From Azorinus chamasolen (Eukaryota > Mollusca > Bivalvia > Cardiida > Solecurtidae), in the NCBI GenBank assembly GCA_963576725.1, contig OY755240.1, positions 17,757,743 to 17,821,742 on the forward strand: 64,000 bases of DNA, given 5' to 3'. Shown in pieces: positions 11,601 through 26,428 of this stretch. The translations under genes were made by a program, and so were the position numbers. The notes beneath the pieces are model-generated. The model saw only the letters and a program-made list of their open reading frames with translations, was not told the DNA's origin and searched no databases. Numbering within the stretch: the first letter of the stretch is position 1; every line of letters begins with the position of its first letter.

Positions 11601-14600
11601 TTATATTATTTGGAATGTGCCAGGAGGACTATGAATGTGATTGCAGTAAACATTGGGTAGAGCATCTATTCAATATCAACAATATGCATTTAGTGCCGAC
11701 ATTGTTTAAACCATGAACAGGTACAATATCATTTATTTAGTTGATAGCGTTGTTATGCCATCAAACATATAGTGTAATATATATCATTAGTATGTGCTCT
11801 TCTTATATTAGCTGTTACAAATTTAAGATTCTTACCTTTTCTGCGGTAGAGAGTTCGCCACCAAGATGTTTATCAAAAACCCTGACAGGGTCAATTTTAT
11901 CAAGACCTCCGAAGTTTCGTTTGATAGAGTGTTCCAACTCGTTCCATGTTAATATCTTACCAGATCTTTTCATGAACGAAAATGCCATCTTTATCAGACT
12001 GAAATGAAAATTAAATCATGGAATTTAACTCAAATATCTTTATCTCAAATAAATATATATTTAAAAGAAAAAAGGGAGCAAAAACCGGACCGACTCCAGT
12101 GCAAAAAACTTAAGTCGCCTCTGTATTTTCTTCATATAATTTAAACTAATAATAAATCCAACATGTCTCGCCTAACGGCTCATCTGTGATAACTAAGTAT
12201 TCCTTGATTTTGTTTCTATGATGCTATGTCGTAACGTCATTTTTCGTTATTTTAGTAGCAGAAAAAACCAAATAATGGGCACTCCTGTTTGAATCAATTT
12301 TATAGTTTATTTTCCCCTAATGAGATAGGGGTAATGGCATGTAACTTATGTGGCGATGACATTTTGTTTATGTGCACTATATTATTGAGGAAGAACATAA
12401 ATGCGCAAGGAACTAGACAGGTAGGTTGCAATATGTTCGTCTAAGTATATAATGGTTTGAAACCAGTGATAAAGTAACAGTTACTTTTTCATGAAACATA
12501 AAAGTAGTTAATTTAATATTTTCACATGTCTGGCTCCATTTATAGGTATATCTGGTCTCATATAAGCAACACACGGAGTGACTAAATCTTATAAACCAAT
12601 AAATATGTTGAGCAACATGTGACAGCCCGCGCCCTGTTATGATTATAATGTGTAGTTTGAGTTCGTGGACAGTAGGCTTGTCAAACATGTAAGGGAACAA
12701 AAAAGAAAACCCCGTCTCACGAGTCTCCCACGCTACACCTATAGATTCATATTTATGGGAGACTCTCCCATAAATATGAATCTATAGGTGTAGCGTTAGC
12801 ACGACATATCAGGATGAATATCTTTCTTGGTGAATTAAACGGCCAATGCGCATAAGAGTTTTGAAATCCAACGGCCTAGGATTCAAGACTAAGGCCAACA
12901 ATAAGTATAGATTGATATAGGCTGTGGTTAGCATTCTTGGGATGGGCTTCACTAAGCTTTGATTTGTCATAGATACACCTGATGGATAATGACAAAGAAG
13001 CAGACAAGTACATCGAATCGGTCACAGTCCGGGTCAACAATGGCCACGTCAGACACCAATAAGGAAGTAATAAGATATGTGTCTGGTACTTACAGGAATC
13101 ATGGAAGAAATTGAGTGACAATTGGGGCATGGAATGTGCAACCCAGCGATATGAGGGGAAGACAAAATAACTGGTACACGATATATCAAATACACGTGGG
13201 TCCTTCTGTGAATCCGTAAAATGAGACGGACACAGAGTCCAGTATAGCGGGAAGGAGAACAAATACGAAGGTGTAAGTGTTCTGGTTCATCAGGACATCA
13301 CACAAACCGTAACGAGGTGACCATGTGCAGTCTTCAACTTATATCCATCCAGCTTCAACGTCAAGGTAATGCAAGTGTACGCTCCGATAACTGGACACGG
13401 TGATGAAGAAGTGGACCAGTTCAGGCAATATATAACTCCAGGGACTCGTTCACCAGATCGCAAGGAAATACGTATGCGACACTGACTGGAACGCATAAGT
13501 TGAAACAGATCCACAGGGCAACAGGGGTGACCATAATTACTCAGCCATAGATACCCAAGAGTGTTTGGAAACAGAGGCAAGTATTATATTCATTCTCAGA
13601 TAAAAAAAAACTATACTGTCACATTTCAACAAACAGAGCATTATACTATTATATTATAATATCATATTATGGTTATGATACAAATTATGGTTCCCAAACC
13701 TCAAACAAACCTGAAATATGTATTTATAATATTTCATTTACCACCCTTTAAAATAACCTTTTACCTTATACGCGCGAGAAATCGCGAGTTTGCTTATCAC
13801 CTGATAGACGAGAGATAAAGCGACTTTGCTTATTCCCTGATAGAAGCGCATATCCGCGGGTCTATCCATTACCGCGTATAAGCGAGTTTGAGCGAGTCCA
13901 ATATTTACCTGCTAATATATCAGTTGTCTAGTTAAATTTCTGTATCTGGATGTCTACACATTTAAAGTGTGTTAATATATCTTCTGAAATCCCAAATCTA
14001 ATAATAATGTTACTACAGAAAAAATATTGCAAAACAACGAGGCTGAAGTCGAGTGGTATATTCTTTTTATATGGTCAGTGATCATCATAAAACATGGTTA
14101 TAATACTATTCGTCATTATTCGGAAAGTACGAACTTTGCCGATAAATGACCACACGAAAGTTTTCCACTGTCGCCAAGGTCAAATTCTAAATATAAATAT
14201 GTTAAATAAAATTGACCATTGACTATTCGGAACTCCATAAATCACGCGCGACTTGCCTTGGGGCTAAAATAACACATGGGGAACCCGTTGTCAACATCAA
14301 AACACACCGGCGGATATTGGGCAATAAAACCTTCGTAAGTATAATCAGATTAGAGGGTAGATAGCAATATCAATAAAATAACTTAGCTAATCAAACAATT
14401 TAACCATTCAAACGAATCATGTCTGGGAATTCATTCATAAATGTCAAACAGTTACGATCTCGTGTGGACGCCGAAATTTTTTTTATCGAGATACTAACTA
14501 TCTGAATTGATATAAAACGAATAATTCGTTTATAAGCGCCATTAAGTTTAGATCTGGATGAAATGACAAGCTACGTGACGTCTCATCTACATCAAAATTG

Positions 14601-17600
14601 ATTTAATAGATATACCATAATCCAAAACAAGAGATGTCACAGTCACGTGAAAAATGCCCCCAAAAATTGTATCATGTGACCTTGACATTTGAACCATGGA
14701 CCAAGGAGTTGACACATCGTCTTTGTAAGGTGAACATTTGTTACAGGTTCCTTAAAAATCCATTCACAGATAAACAAGTAATTGTACCCTGTGACCTTGA
14801 CCTTTGACATATGGACCAGGGAGCTGAACACGACACATCGTCTTTGTCTGGTGAACATCTGTGCCAAGTTATATTGAAATCCATTGATAGATAAAAATGT
14901 TACAGACCGGACACTAAATTTGTGACAAAGTAATTGTATTCTGTGACCTTGACCTTTGACCCATGGACCAGGGAGTTGAAAGCGACACATCGTCTCTGTC
15001 TTGTGAACATTTGTGTCAAATAATATTGAAATCCATTGATATATTAAGAAGTTACAGACTGGACACGAAATTTGTGACAAAGTAATTGTACCCTGTAACC
15101 TTGACCTTTGACCTATGGACCAGGGAGTTGCGACACATCGTCTTTGTGTGGTGAACATTTGTGCCAAGTTATATTGAAATCCATTGATAGATAAAGAAGT
15201 TACAGACCGGAAACACAATTTGTTACGAAGTTATTTTACCCTGTGACCTTGACCTTTGACCCATGGACCTGGGAGTTAAACGCGACACATTGTCTTTGTG
15301 TGGTGAACATTTGTGGCAAGTTATATTGAAATCCATCGATAGATAAAGAAGTTACAGACCGGACACGAAATTTGTGACAAAGTAATTGTACCCTGTGACC
15401 TTGACCTTTGACCTATGGACCTGGAAGTTGAAAGCGACACATCGTCTGTTTGTGGTGAACATTTGTGCCAAGTTATATTGAAATCCATTGATAGATAAAG
15501 AAGTTAAAGACTGGACACGAAATTTGTGACAAAGTAATTGTACCCTGTGACCTTGACCTTTGACCTATGGACCTGGGAGTTGAACGCGACACATTGTCTT
15601 CGTATGGTGAACATTTGTGCCAAGTTATATTGAAATCCATTGATAGATGAAGAAGTTACAGACCGGACACGAACTTTGTGACGAAGTAATTGTACCCTGT
15701 GACCTTGACCTTTGACCCATGGACCAGGGAGTTAAACGCGACACATCGTCTCTGTCTGGTGAACATTTGTGGCAAGTAATATTGAAATCCATTGATAGAT
15801 GAAGAAGCTACAGACCGGACACGAATTTGGGACGGATGGAAGGACAGACGGACAGACGGACGGACGGACAGACGGAAAGACGGACAATGCGATCACTATA
15901 TGCCCGCCTTTGGGGGCATAAAAACTGAATTTGTATAGACTCAGATCAGGAACTATTCTAAATCTCGATTAATGCATAATAAATGCAAATGAGACAGATA
16001 TCAGGAAAAGTGGGTTGAGAGATTGTAAACAGTGTAGTCCCAGATCCACAGCCGCTTTTCCAACGCGGCGTCTTATCAGGATCTACACTGTTTGCTAGGC
16101 AACAGGAATAAATAATGCCGATTCTGGTGATTTTCAAACAGTGTGAAGCAGATGTTGTGTGTGAGATGCAGTTGATCTGAGTCTACACTGTTTGAAATGC
16201 AACACATTCTCCATTTTCCTTGTGCCCGACTCAAATGCATTATAAAAACGGAAAATGTTTCAAAGAACAATAAAAAGCATAATTTATATGTGTCGGAATT
16301 TCATGATAGAGAAACAGTTTTATTCATTTAGTTCAGTGAACATTCAGATAAAATTTGTCTTCCGATCATTTTTTTTCAGGTGGCGGCATTCGTTTTGGAG
16401 CCAGGTCCTAAACTGGACGGGTTCAATACCTTAGATCCAGATCAGGCACCGGAAAACTCAACATCTAATTTGGATCTATAATTGGATTCAGATCAGACAC
16501 CCAGTTACCCAGAATCTAATTTAGATCCATTTTTGAACCCAGGTTCGATGCCGAGTCACTCAGTATCTGATCTAAATCAATGTTTGGATCTAGATCCAGA
16601 TCAGACAGAGATACTCAACTTCTGATTTGGATCTAACCTTAATGACTGAAATGAGTCTCTCAGCGTCTGGTATCGATCCAAGCGTGATCCCGAACCGGCG
16701 CTGAGTTACTCGCTGTATGATCTGGGTCCGCGCTGAATGAATGAATTATTTACTCAGCGTCTGATATGTATCAAACCTGTTTGGAAATATTTTATTTTGA
16801 ATAGCAGTCGACAGGTTACTATTCCGAACATATTTAGCTGAGATTTTAAGGTCAATTATAATAAAGTTCTGAAAATATACTGACTGCCTCGTTTTAACCC
16901 CGTGTATTGTGCTTATACATACTTCAAATTGCATGACAAATACACCATCAAAAAGAGATTTTGATTCCCTAAAAACGTTTTATTTACACAATAATGATAA
17001 TGGTAAACATAAATACATTTATATGGGATTGAAAAGGACAGGTGTCAGATTCAAACTATTTTTCCAATATTTCCAATAAACTGTATTGGCGAGAGTGTGT
17101 TACGCTTATCACATAGATATTGGTTATTGATTATCGGATAAGGCTTACCTATATCGGTGTAACATAAGGGTTTGAGGCTTGGTAAAGGGTTAAATAAATC
17201 AATTCGCTAAATATGGGGACTAAAACTTAATGTTAAAAAAACCAAAATAATGATATTTGAAACGGGGAGACCCACGTCCTATGATTTCTTCTTATATAAC
17301 ACAAGAATTGAAATAGTAACTGCTTTTAAGTATCTAGGAGTCTTTCTCTTTAAAAATGGAAATTGGAATCAAACACAGAAACGCATAGCCCAACACTCAT
17401 CATTTTCTCTACACAACTTATTTACAATTTTTAACCAGCTAGAATTACCAGTAAATAATAAGATAAATTTATTTGATACTCTAGTTTCGTCAACTCTTAA
17501 CTACGCTGCTGAGATATGGGGCCATCACCCAGCACCAAACGTAGAACGAATTCATTCAAAATTTTGTCGAAAAATACTTGGCGTAAAAATATCTACGAAC

Positions 17601-20600
17601 TTAGAGGCATTGTACGGGGAACTGGGACGTTATCCTATGTTAATACAGAGACAAATTATTATGATAAAATATTGGTGTAAAATAATAAGTTCCGATAAAC
17701 AATCACTGTTATACAAAGCATACAGTACCCTAAAAACGGATATGGAACAAGGGAATAAATATAACGGAAACAACTGGGCAAGTAAAATTAAGGACATTTT
17801 AGTAAAATCAAATCTAGATTTTATCTGGTATAATCAGAATGACATACGAATGGACTTAGGAGCCATTAAATATCAAATTACTAACTTGTATAAACAAAGC
17901 TGGTATGTAAAAATAAATAACTCTAACCGCCTGGAGGCCTACGGTCTATTTAAATATGACCTCGAATTTGAAAAATATCTCTCATTTATTCTTGAAAAGA
18001 AATTCAGAATTGCCTTGACAAGATTTAGGATATCATCTCATGATTTAGAAGTAGAAACAGGAAGATATACAAATACAGAGAGAAATCAAAGAATCTGTTC
18101 TAAGTGCACACATCATCAAATTGAAAATGAGTATCATTTCCTACTCATCTGCCCAAGGTACATCCAATTACGCACAAAATACTTACCACGATATTACTAC
18201 ACATGGCCTACGATACAAAGGTTTAAAAATCTCATGTGCACAAACAACAAAAAAATTGTCAATAATATTTCCAAATATATTTATTTTGCAAACCAATTAA
18301 GAAATCAGACACAATAAAAAATTTTTTATAAGAAAATAGGTAAGTTAAAAAGGAGAAGAATAAATAACATATAATAGTAATAAATTGAATTAAACACAAA
18401 AATACATGTATTAGAATCTATCTATCCCAAAGAAACTTCAAATTTCAGACTTTAAAATGTCAAAATTCAAATTTCAGATAGAGCTCTTCTAGGGAAACGA
18501 AATGAAAGGGGAAAAACAAACAAACAAACAAACAAAGGAAAACAAACATCAAAACAAATATAAAAAAAACAACGGCCTAACTTTCTATTCTAATCTTTTT
18601 CTTTTTGAAAGAGGTATAGATCTAGCATTTATTTTTGTCTATTAACATGTTCATATATCACTGTATTGTATTCTTATTGTGCTTGCTATAAGCATACTAT
18701 GTATGTTTTATGCAATAAAGAAATTGAATTGAATTGAATTGAATTAAATATCATGTCGATTACAGTACTGTGTCAAACTGTACATTCAAGACATTTGTCG
18801 ATGCTTGACATGTTTAGCATTTTGCACTTTTATTTAACTTGATTTGACAAAGAATGCAATTTGTGTCCAAATTATGTCTGGTAAACTTCGTCGACATATG
18901 TTAAGCGCTTCCGTTGCTCCATTGACTAAAATATATATACAATGAATAGATCTACAATGATGTGAGCTATATTACCTTTGTTCAACTAATATAACATTTT
19001 AATAAATCAGAAAAAGAGAGAGAATGCGTTTCCGAAAGATAGCGAGATAAGAACGAGATACTGAGAGTGATGTTGCTGACACCAGTCACTATGTAATCAA
19101 CCGTTCTGCAGTTTGACAAAATATATCACACACATAACACAGTAATTTTGTACTGATTATGCCTTGAATATTTGTCATTTTAATGCAATACTCAATTATT
19201 GTATAGGTCAGAGAGGTAATCATTACAATCTACATATACTACAAGACTAAACGTTTTTGACAACGATTACTATACCCCTGATAATACCATGTTACGGGCC
19301 TCCCGTGGATAACACATGTAATAGGCACGGGATAAGACTACTCGATCTATGTAAATCATCGTCTTTACGTATTGTTAACGGCAGAGTAGGTAACACGGGC
19401 GGGTGTACGTATGTATCGACTAGGGGTTCATCGGTCATTGATTATCTTTTAACGCACGAATCGAATTTTTCATTGATTGAGGATTTTTGTATTCATCCAT
19501 TGAATGAATGGAGTGACTACACACCGTTGCACTTTACATTGAATTGTGCTTATCATTCGCCCGAAGAAACTGTTTTAAATGATGTTCGATATAAATGGGG
19601 CAGTGTACATGCAACTAAATTTCGAGCTGGTTTAATTGCTAAACTGCCACAGTTTAACAATATCGTTTGTAACATTGATCACACTAAAAGAGAGTCTATA
19701 AATGGGAAAATTGACAATTTTACCTCTATTTTACGTGATGTTGCGGACATTCTATTTGCCAAACGTTATTGTTAACGAAAGAAAGCGCAATTTACAGATA
19801 GATCATGCTTAGATAATTCGGATTGGTTCGATATTGACTGTGTTAATGCAAGAAACGTGAGAATAAGCATGTAATTTCTGATACTCAACTTGGATTTCGG
19901 AAAGGAAGGTCTACAGTAGATGCTATATTTCTTTTAACGTCTTTAACACAAAAACACCTGAATGAAAACAAGAGATGTTTGTAAAACATGTATACCTCCC
20001 AGACCCCCTGATCTTTGATCTAGTGGCCATGACCAGTCAACACGGCAACTTTGAAGATCCTAAGCCAAACCACTGATCATTTATTGATCTAAAAACATTT
20101 CACAAGTTAAGGTCATGGATTGGTGACCTTGACCTTTGACCTAGTGACCTGAACAACTATAGGGGTCATCTAGTGGTCACGACCAACCACCACAGCAAGT
20201 TTGAAGAATCCGAACCAAACCATTGAGCAGTTATTAATCTGAAACCATTTCATCAGTTAAGGTCATGGTGACCTTGACCTTTGACCTAGTGACCTAAAAA
20301 CCAATAGGGGTCATCTATTTGTCATGACCAACCACCACAGCAAGTTTGAAGATCCTAAGCCAAACCCTTGACCAGTTATATATCTGAAACCATTTTATCA
20401 GTTAAGGTCATGGTGACCTTAACCTTTGACCTAGTGACCTCAAAAACAATACAGGCCATCTAGTGGTCATGACCAACCACCACAGCAAGTTTGAAGATCC
20501 TAAGCCAAACCCCTGAGCAGTTATTGATTGGAAACCATTTCACCAATTAAGGTCATGGTGACTTTGACCTAGTGACCTAAAAAACAATAGGGGTCATCTA

Positions 20601-23600
20601 GTGGTCATGACCAACCACCACAGTAAGTTTGAAGATCCTGAGCCAAACCCTTGCGCAGTTATTGATCGGAAACCATTTCACCAGTTAAGGTCATGGTGAC
20701 CTTGACCTTTGACCAAGTGACCTCAAAAAGATTAGGGGCCATCTAATGGTCATGACCAACCACCTAAGCGAGTTTGAAGATCCGATGCCTTGACCAGTTA
20801 TTGATCAAACACCATTTTACCAGTTAAGGTCATGGTGACCTTGACCTTTGACCTAGTGACCTCAAATACAATAGGGGTCATCTAGTTGTCATGACCAACC
20901 ACCACAGCAAGTTTAAAGATCCCAAGCCAAATCCTTCAGCAGTTATTGATCGGAAACCATTTAACAATTTAAGGTCATGGTGACCTTGACCTTTGACCTA
21001 GTGAGCTAAAAAACAATAGGGGTCATCTAGTGGTCATGACCAACCACCACAGCAAGTTTGAAGATCCCAAGCCTAACCCTTCAGCAGTTATTGATCGGAA
21101 ACTATTTCATCAGTTAAGGTCATTGTGACCTTGACCTTTGACCTAGTGACCTCAAAAACTATAGGGTCATCTAGTTGTCATGACCAACCACCACAACAAG
21201 TTTGAAGATCCTACGCCAAGTCGTTTATTAGTTATCATTCGGAAACCATCGATCTACCAACCAACCGACCGACCGACCAACCGACCGACAGACCGACCGA
21301 CCGACATGTGCAAAGCAATATACCCCCATTTTTTCAAAAGGGGGGTATAATAAAAGACTGTATGTTGTATTTGTTGACATGATGAAATGCTTTGATTCCA
21401 TTTATAGAAATGGTTTATGGACGAAAATGTTTGGTTTAGGCATACAAGGTAAAATGTTAAGAATCATTAGGGATATGTATCTTAAAGTCAAGTCATGTGT
21501 TAAATATTGTGGTAAATATTCTGGTTATTTTCAGTATACTGTCGGATTGAGGCAAGGGGAGGTAATCTCTCCAATATTATTCTCACTTTTTGTTGAAGAT
21601 TTAGAGTTGTATTTACAAAAAGGCATTGATTCAGGGTTACTGCTTGATGATATAATATTGATTTTGTTGTTATTTGCTGATGGTATGGCTATTTTAGCCA
21701 AATCACCCTCTGAACTGCAAGTTAATTTGAATATGTTGCACTCATATTGCGGTAGTTTTGGATTAAAGGTTAATACCATTAAAACAAAAGTAGTAGTTTT
21801 CAGGAAACGTGGAGGTTTGCTTCCAGCAGAGCACTGGACATATGGTAACAGTAATATAGAGATAGTGAGCAATTTTAATTATTTGGGAACTGTTTGCGTT
21901 TGTAGGCTCAATTTTAGGATACGCCTCAGAGGTATGGAGTTATACAAAGTCAAAAGAGATTGAGAGAATACATTTAAAATTTTGCAAAAGACTGCTTAAT
22001 GTTAGAACTAATATATGCAATGCTGGAGTATACGGCGAACTAGGACGTTATCCTCCGTATATTTCACGCTTTGTTAGAGTAATTAAGTATTGGCACAAAG
22101 TTAACATTATTTTAAAAACTGTATATGAACAAGGTTTGCATGACTGCTGAAAAGGGCTTAAAAATTGGGTATCTGGTATAAAAAAGCTTCTCAGTGATAT
22201 GGGATATGCTTATATGTTTGATATTAATTATATTGATAACCCTAATTATTGATAACCCGGCCGCATGGCTCAATGGTAGAGCGTCCGCCTGTGGTACGGA
22301 AGGTCGTGGGTTCGATCCCCGGCCGCGACAGACCAAAAGTCGTTAAAAGTTGGTACTAGTAGCTCCCTTGTCTGCGCTCGACATTAAAAGGTGTAGTTCT
22401 AGGACTGGTCGGCCCGGTGTCAGGATAATGTGACTGGGTGGGATGCCCTTGCCATGTGCCCGCGGCAGGGGTATTTCAGTGAGGCAGCACTATAACTTGT
22501 CTCATGCGGGTGCCGTCTGCATATAACTGAAATACTGTTGGTCGGACGTTAAACCCATCTCACTCACTCACTCACACTAATTATTTTATCAATCAGTTTA
22601 GAAATAGATTAATTGATGTATATAAACAGTAATGGTTTGGCATTGTTGCCAATAGTTCGGTTCTTCTTAATTATAAGCATGTTAAAGATCAGTTTTGCTT
22701 TGAAAACTATCTTAACATATTGCATAGAAAGTTTAGAGTCTATTTTTGTAGATTAAGACTTTCTGTATATCCGTTAAGAATTCAGACGGGCAGATATGCG
22801 CGAGAAAATATCCCACAAGATCAGCGATACTGCCAGTGCTGTAACACTTTAGATATTGAAGATGAATATCATTTTTTATTTATATGTCCTTGCTATGATA
22901 CTTTACGCAGGACATATATCGTAGACCAGCAATGTTGAAATTTTTGCAATTATTGAATATTAACGACCGGGCAAAATTGGTTAAAATATCATTATTCATT
23001 AAAGAAGTTTTGTCAATAAGGAAAGGCATTTTGAATCTATATAGATTTGAAAGTGTATGTTCATCCTCTTAACTAAATTTGATTTGATTATGTAATAATT
23101 CATTTCATAATTGATCTGTTTATGGTTGACTTCATATAGTAAAACTTTAATAGACTATTGAATAGCTTGATAAGATGCTTTGGTGCAAAGGACGCTTGAT
23201 GTCCTTTGTTGTTTGTTTGTATATATTGTAAATACTCACGTGATAGTATATATATTTTCATGTGAACTAGACGATGTACTTATGTATAAGTCTTAATAAA
23301 ATATCTGTTCTGTTCTGTTCTGTTCTGTCTTGTGTATAATAGTATCGTACCCGTAAATCTTCTTTGTTTTTGTTGGTTTTGTTATTTGCCTGGCTCAGGC
23401 TGGATGCATTTTGTTTATTGAAGTGGTAGAACATTTTATGTGTACTTTCTATAAACATAACATTAATTATGCAGATTACAAACTATATATGTAGTTGATA
23501 ATGCATGTCTTATCATTGCTGTCATTCACAGACACACTTCCGTTCTTTTCTTGACTTCGATATATTAAAGTTTTGTTAAGATTTATTAAAGATCTGCATG

Positions 23601-26368
23601 CGGTTTAAATATGGTAAGTTGGAAAATTAGAAACATAGGTGCCCCGATTGCTATTGTCGTAACGTAAATACAAAACATTCTTAAAGGGATAAAATGTTAC
23701 ATACCTTGACAAATGTATATCAAATTCGTTATGTTATGTTAGTTGTTGTAACTGGCGTCTTAACATTATCCGTGTAAAACAAAGAATTTACCTGTAAAAG
23801 TCTCTTAGTCCAAAGAACTCTCTCATTTGTTCAGCCGATTCTTCAAATATACCAAGATATGCATCTGCCAATGGTTCTAACAGCCGTCCAATCTTTGGAA
23901 TTTGGTCTCCGTGTTTTGAACAAATTCCTCTACACAAAATCAATACAATGAAAAATAATGTTAACATACCATTCTGATAGCACAAATGCCGGTTATTGTG
24001 GTATAATTCAACTGTTAGTTAAGCTGTTAAATGATAATATAAATATAATCTTGCCAAAATGGAGTTTTTTCTGATCACTTTTATTTTTTTTTAATAGATC
24101 TGCTTTATAATATTGAATATTAAATTACATAGAGTATTATGACATGGTTACATGATTTGGATTGGAATATGAACGAACAATTTATTGGATAAGTTATGGT
24201 TCGCTCTAGTTCGTATAAGCAACATATAAGAAACATTTAAAACTGTCGTTCAGGGAAAACAGAGGTTCAAACGATAATACTTAATTAAGGTAAAACTAGT
24301 AGTGATGCAGTTGGTCATTACCTCGCAGTATTTACCAGTTCGTCTCTGTCTGGTATATCTCGTTGAACCAAAATACCTCTGTTCATTTTCGCTGGATCCA
24401 ATGACCAATTTGAAATGCCAATAAATCCAACCTATATCATACAATAAGTCAACCCTTAGTATCCACACGAACAACATGTCACTTTGACACCTGGGTTGTT
24501 AACTTAAAACGTAAATACTTAGAGACAATTGCCATTCAAATAAGGCCCTACTATTTTAACTAAGGCAATAACCTATTCAAAATCATTAAATAAACAATGA
24601 TCGTTGCAATGTAGAATAATTGTGGTTCTAGGCTATTGGTGTTAAGCAGAAAAAGGAAAATCTTTATGAACGTTGCGACTGTTTGTGTATGAATGTACTT
24701 TGCGATTCTGATGTGACTATAGAATTTTGTGCGACATCCCCTGCCTGAACTCCAGTTCTATTCCTACATGTCTTAGGGGCATATTCATGTACGCTGTATT
24801 CCGTCATATTTACATGAGCTAACCGATCCAGACCGCGATGACAATGTTGGTCAATAACCAATGCATGCGTATGATGATCAACACAGAATATCTCAGTGAA
24901 ACGTTGTGATATGATATTGAATTATCGTGTCGGTTCCGGAACAATGTTTACCAATTATCCATACGGAATATTAGCCCCGTTCTAGTAGGCATGTCGTTTC
25001 AAAACTGTTTGCCCCTTAAGGATGTTTGTAGAGGATAACTTCGCTAATTCAGAGGATAAAATAAGGATATTATGATGTAGCCAAATAAATGATAAAACAT
25101 GACCCCGATGTTTATATGTGTTGACATATTATTATTGCTGTTTGATACATTTGGTTGGAATATCACTTTCGGAACTTACATACGTTATTAATTTGCATTT
25201 GATAAGGGAAACAATTGCGCCAATGCGCTTTGTATGAACATAATACCCGTTACTGCTATATTTTGTGTTATGTATCGGGTGGCTGTTTGTTCTGTATGAC
25301 TTATATTTGTACTTATATATGGCTGTGTCGGATGTGAAAGGCTTCTATGTAGTCACACATTTAAATATTCTACTTCAGTGTCTCCCAGTTGATTATATTT
25401 GTTTACACTTTAATAGAGCCTGAACATGTAGACGCTATTATTCGAAACAGCAGATAGCTAATGCTAATGGTTATGATTGTCATGAAAACGGAATATTACA
25501 TTGAACACAATTAATTACAGTCTTCCCGAACATGTTATCACGAACTTCTGAAACAGTCCATCCATTGGTTCGTGAGATATTGCTTCATTGCAATAATAAA
25601 CATATACCGAACTAGAAAGTACAAACATAGAACTAGACGGGCAGATAATAACATATGGGAGATAGATATTAAATAATTTTGCCAATGGCTCATCCGATCA
25701 AAATATTAAATAACACAGCAGTTGAGTGCTGTAGAGCCTTATTTAACTTACTTTCTTGTAAGGTTCGGGTGTTTCATTTTCTGTGCAACCATCCTCCAGA
25801 AGGGGATGAAGTGCCTGAAGACAAAACAAAATATTCATAGATATATTTCAAGTTGTTTTTTCAGGATTAAAAAGGCATGTATGAATGAAAAAGTAGTAAA
25901 GTCAAGCAGGAAAAGCCACACACAAAACGCCACCATCACCAAAACACCTACAGAAAGCATAGCAATTTATACTCATACACACACAAACAGTAGAAAGTCA
26001 CATACAAGACGCCATCACCACCAACACATCAATAGACCGCATGCCACACACACAACCAAACATACTCAAACACACGAGAAGAACACATAAAACACCAACA
26101 AATACACGAGAACCAGAGACAAACATGAACAAAACACAAGCACAAAGACACAAGACAAACAAAAGTAAGGTGACAAAGAGAGAACCGCCTTGGCACGGTC
26201 AGTAGCAAAATCATCACTGGGGGTTTGAACCGGTTTACATCGTAATACAAAAACACTGCTTGAATATGAAAGCTGTATAAAGCATATTCAAGTACTTAAT
26301 GCAAATCAGTATTCAATGCAATACAGTATCCTTCTACTTTCAGCAAGGGATAAGGGCAAAATACGTAC

Positions 26369-26428
<60 letters not shown>

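Larger units (their letters stand above)
19250..23330 (+). mobile_element. 5'-truncated, decayed LINE (LINE2) with two nested insertions and TCTGT tail
   Basis: Four coding remnants in order: endonuclease C-terminus (19257-19775), RT N-terminal scrap (19862-19969), RT palm to linker (21352-22250), zinc knuckle (22586-22937). The 3' UTR ends in (TCTGT)n at about 23303-23329. A Pearl-like element (19970-21351) and a SINE (22251-22576) interrupt it. Removing each restores continuous reading across the junction. Confidence 0.88.

Noticed and set aside
12876..13580. Two minus-strand open frames of 128 and 96 codons
   Set aside because: They are antisense to a decayed LINE endonuclease that is recognisable on the plus strand.
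14643..15218. 191-codon minus-strand open frame
   Set aside because: It reads through core units of Pearl-like element P1, so the protein repeats with the DNA; other units break the frame.
21531..21872. 113-codon minus-strand open frame
   Set aside because: Antisense shadow of the LINE2 reverse transcriptase.
22258..22330. Functional tRNA gene
   Set aside because: A and B boxes are present, but the acceptor arms do not pair, and the sequence continues into a SINE body with (ACTC)n and target duplications.
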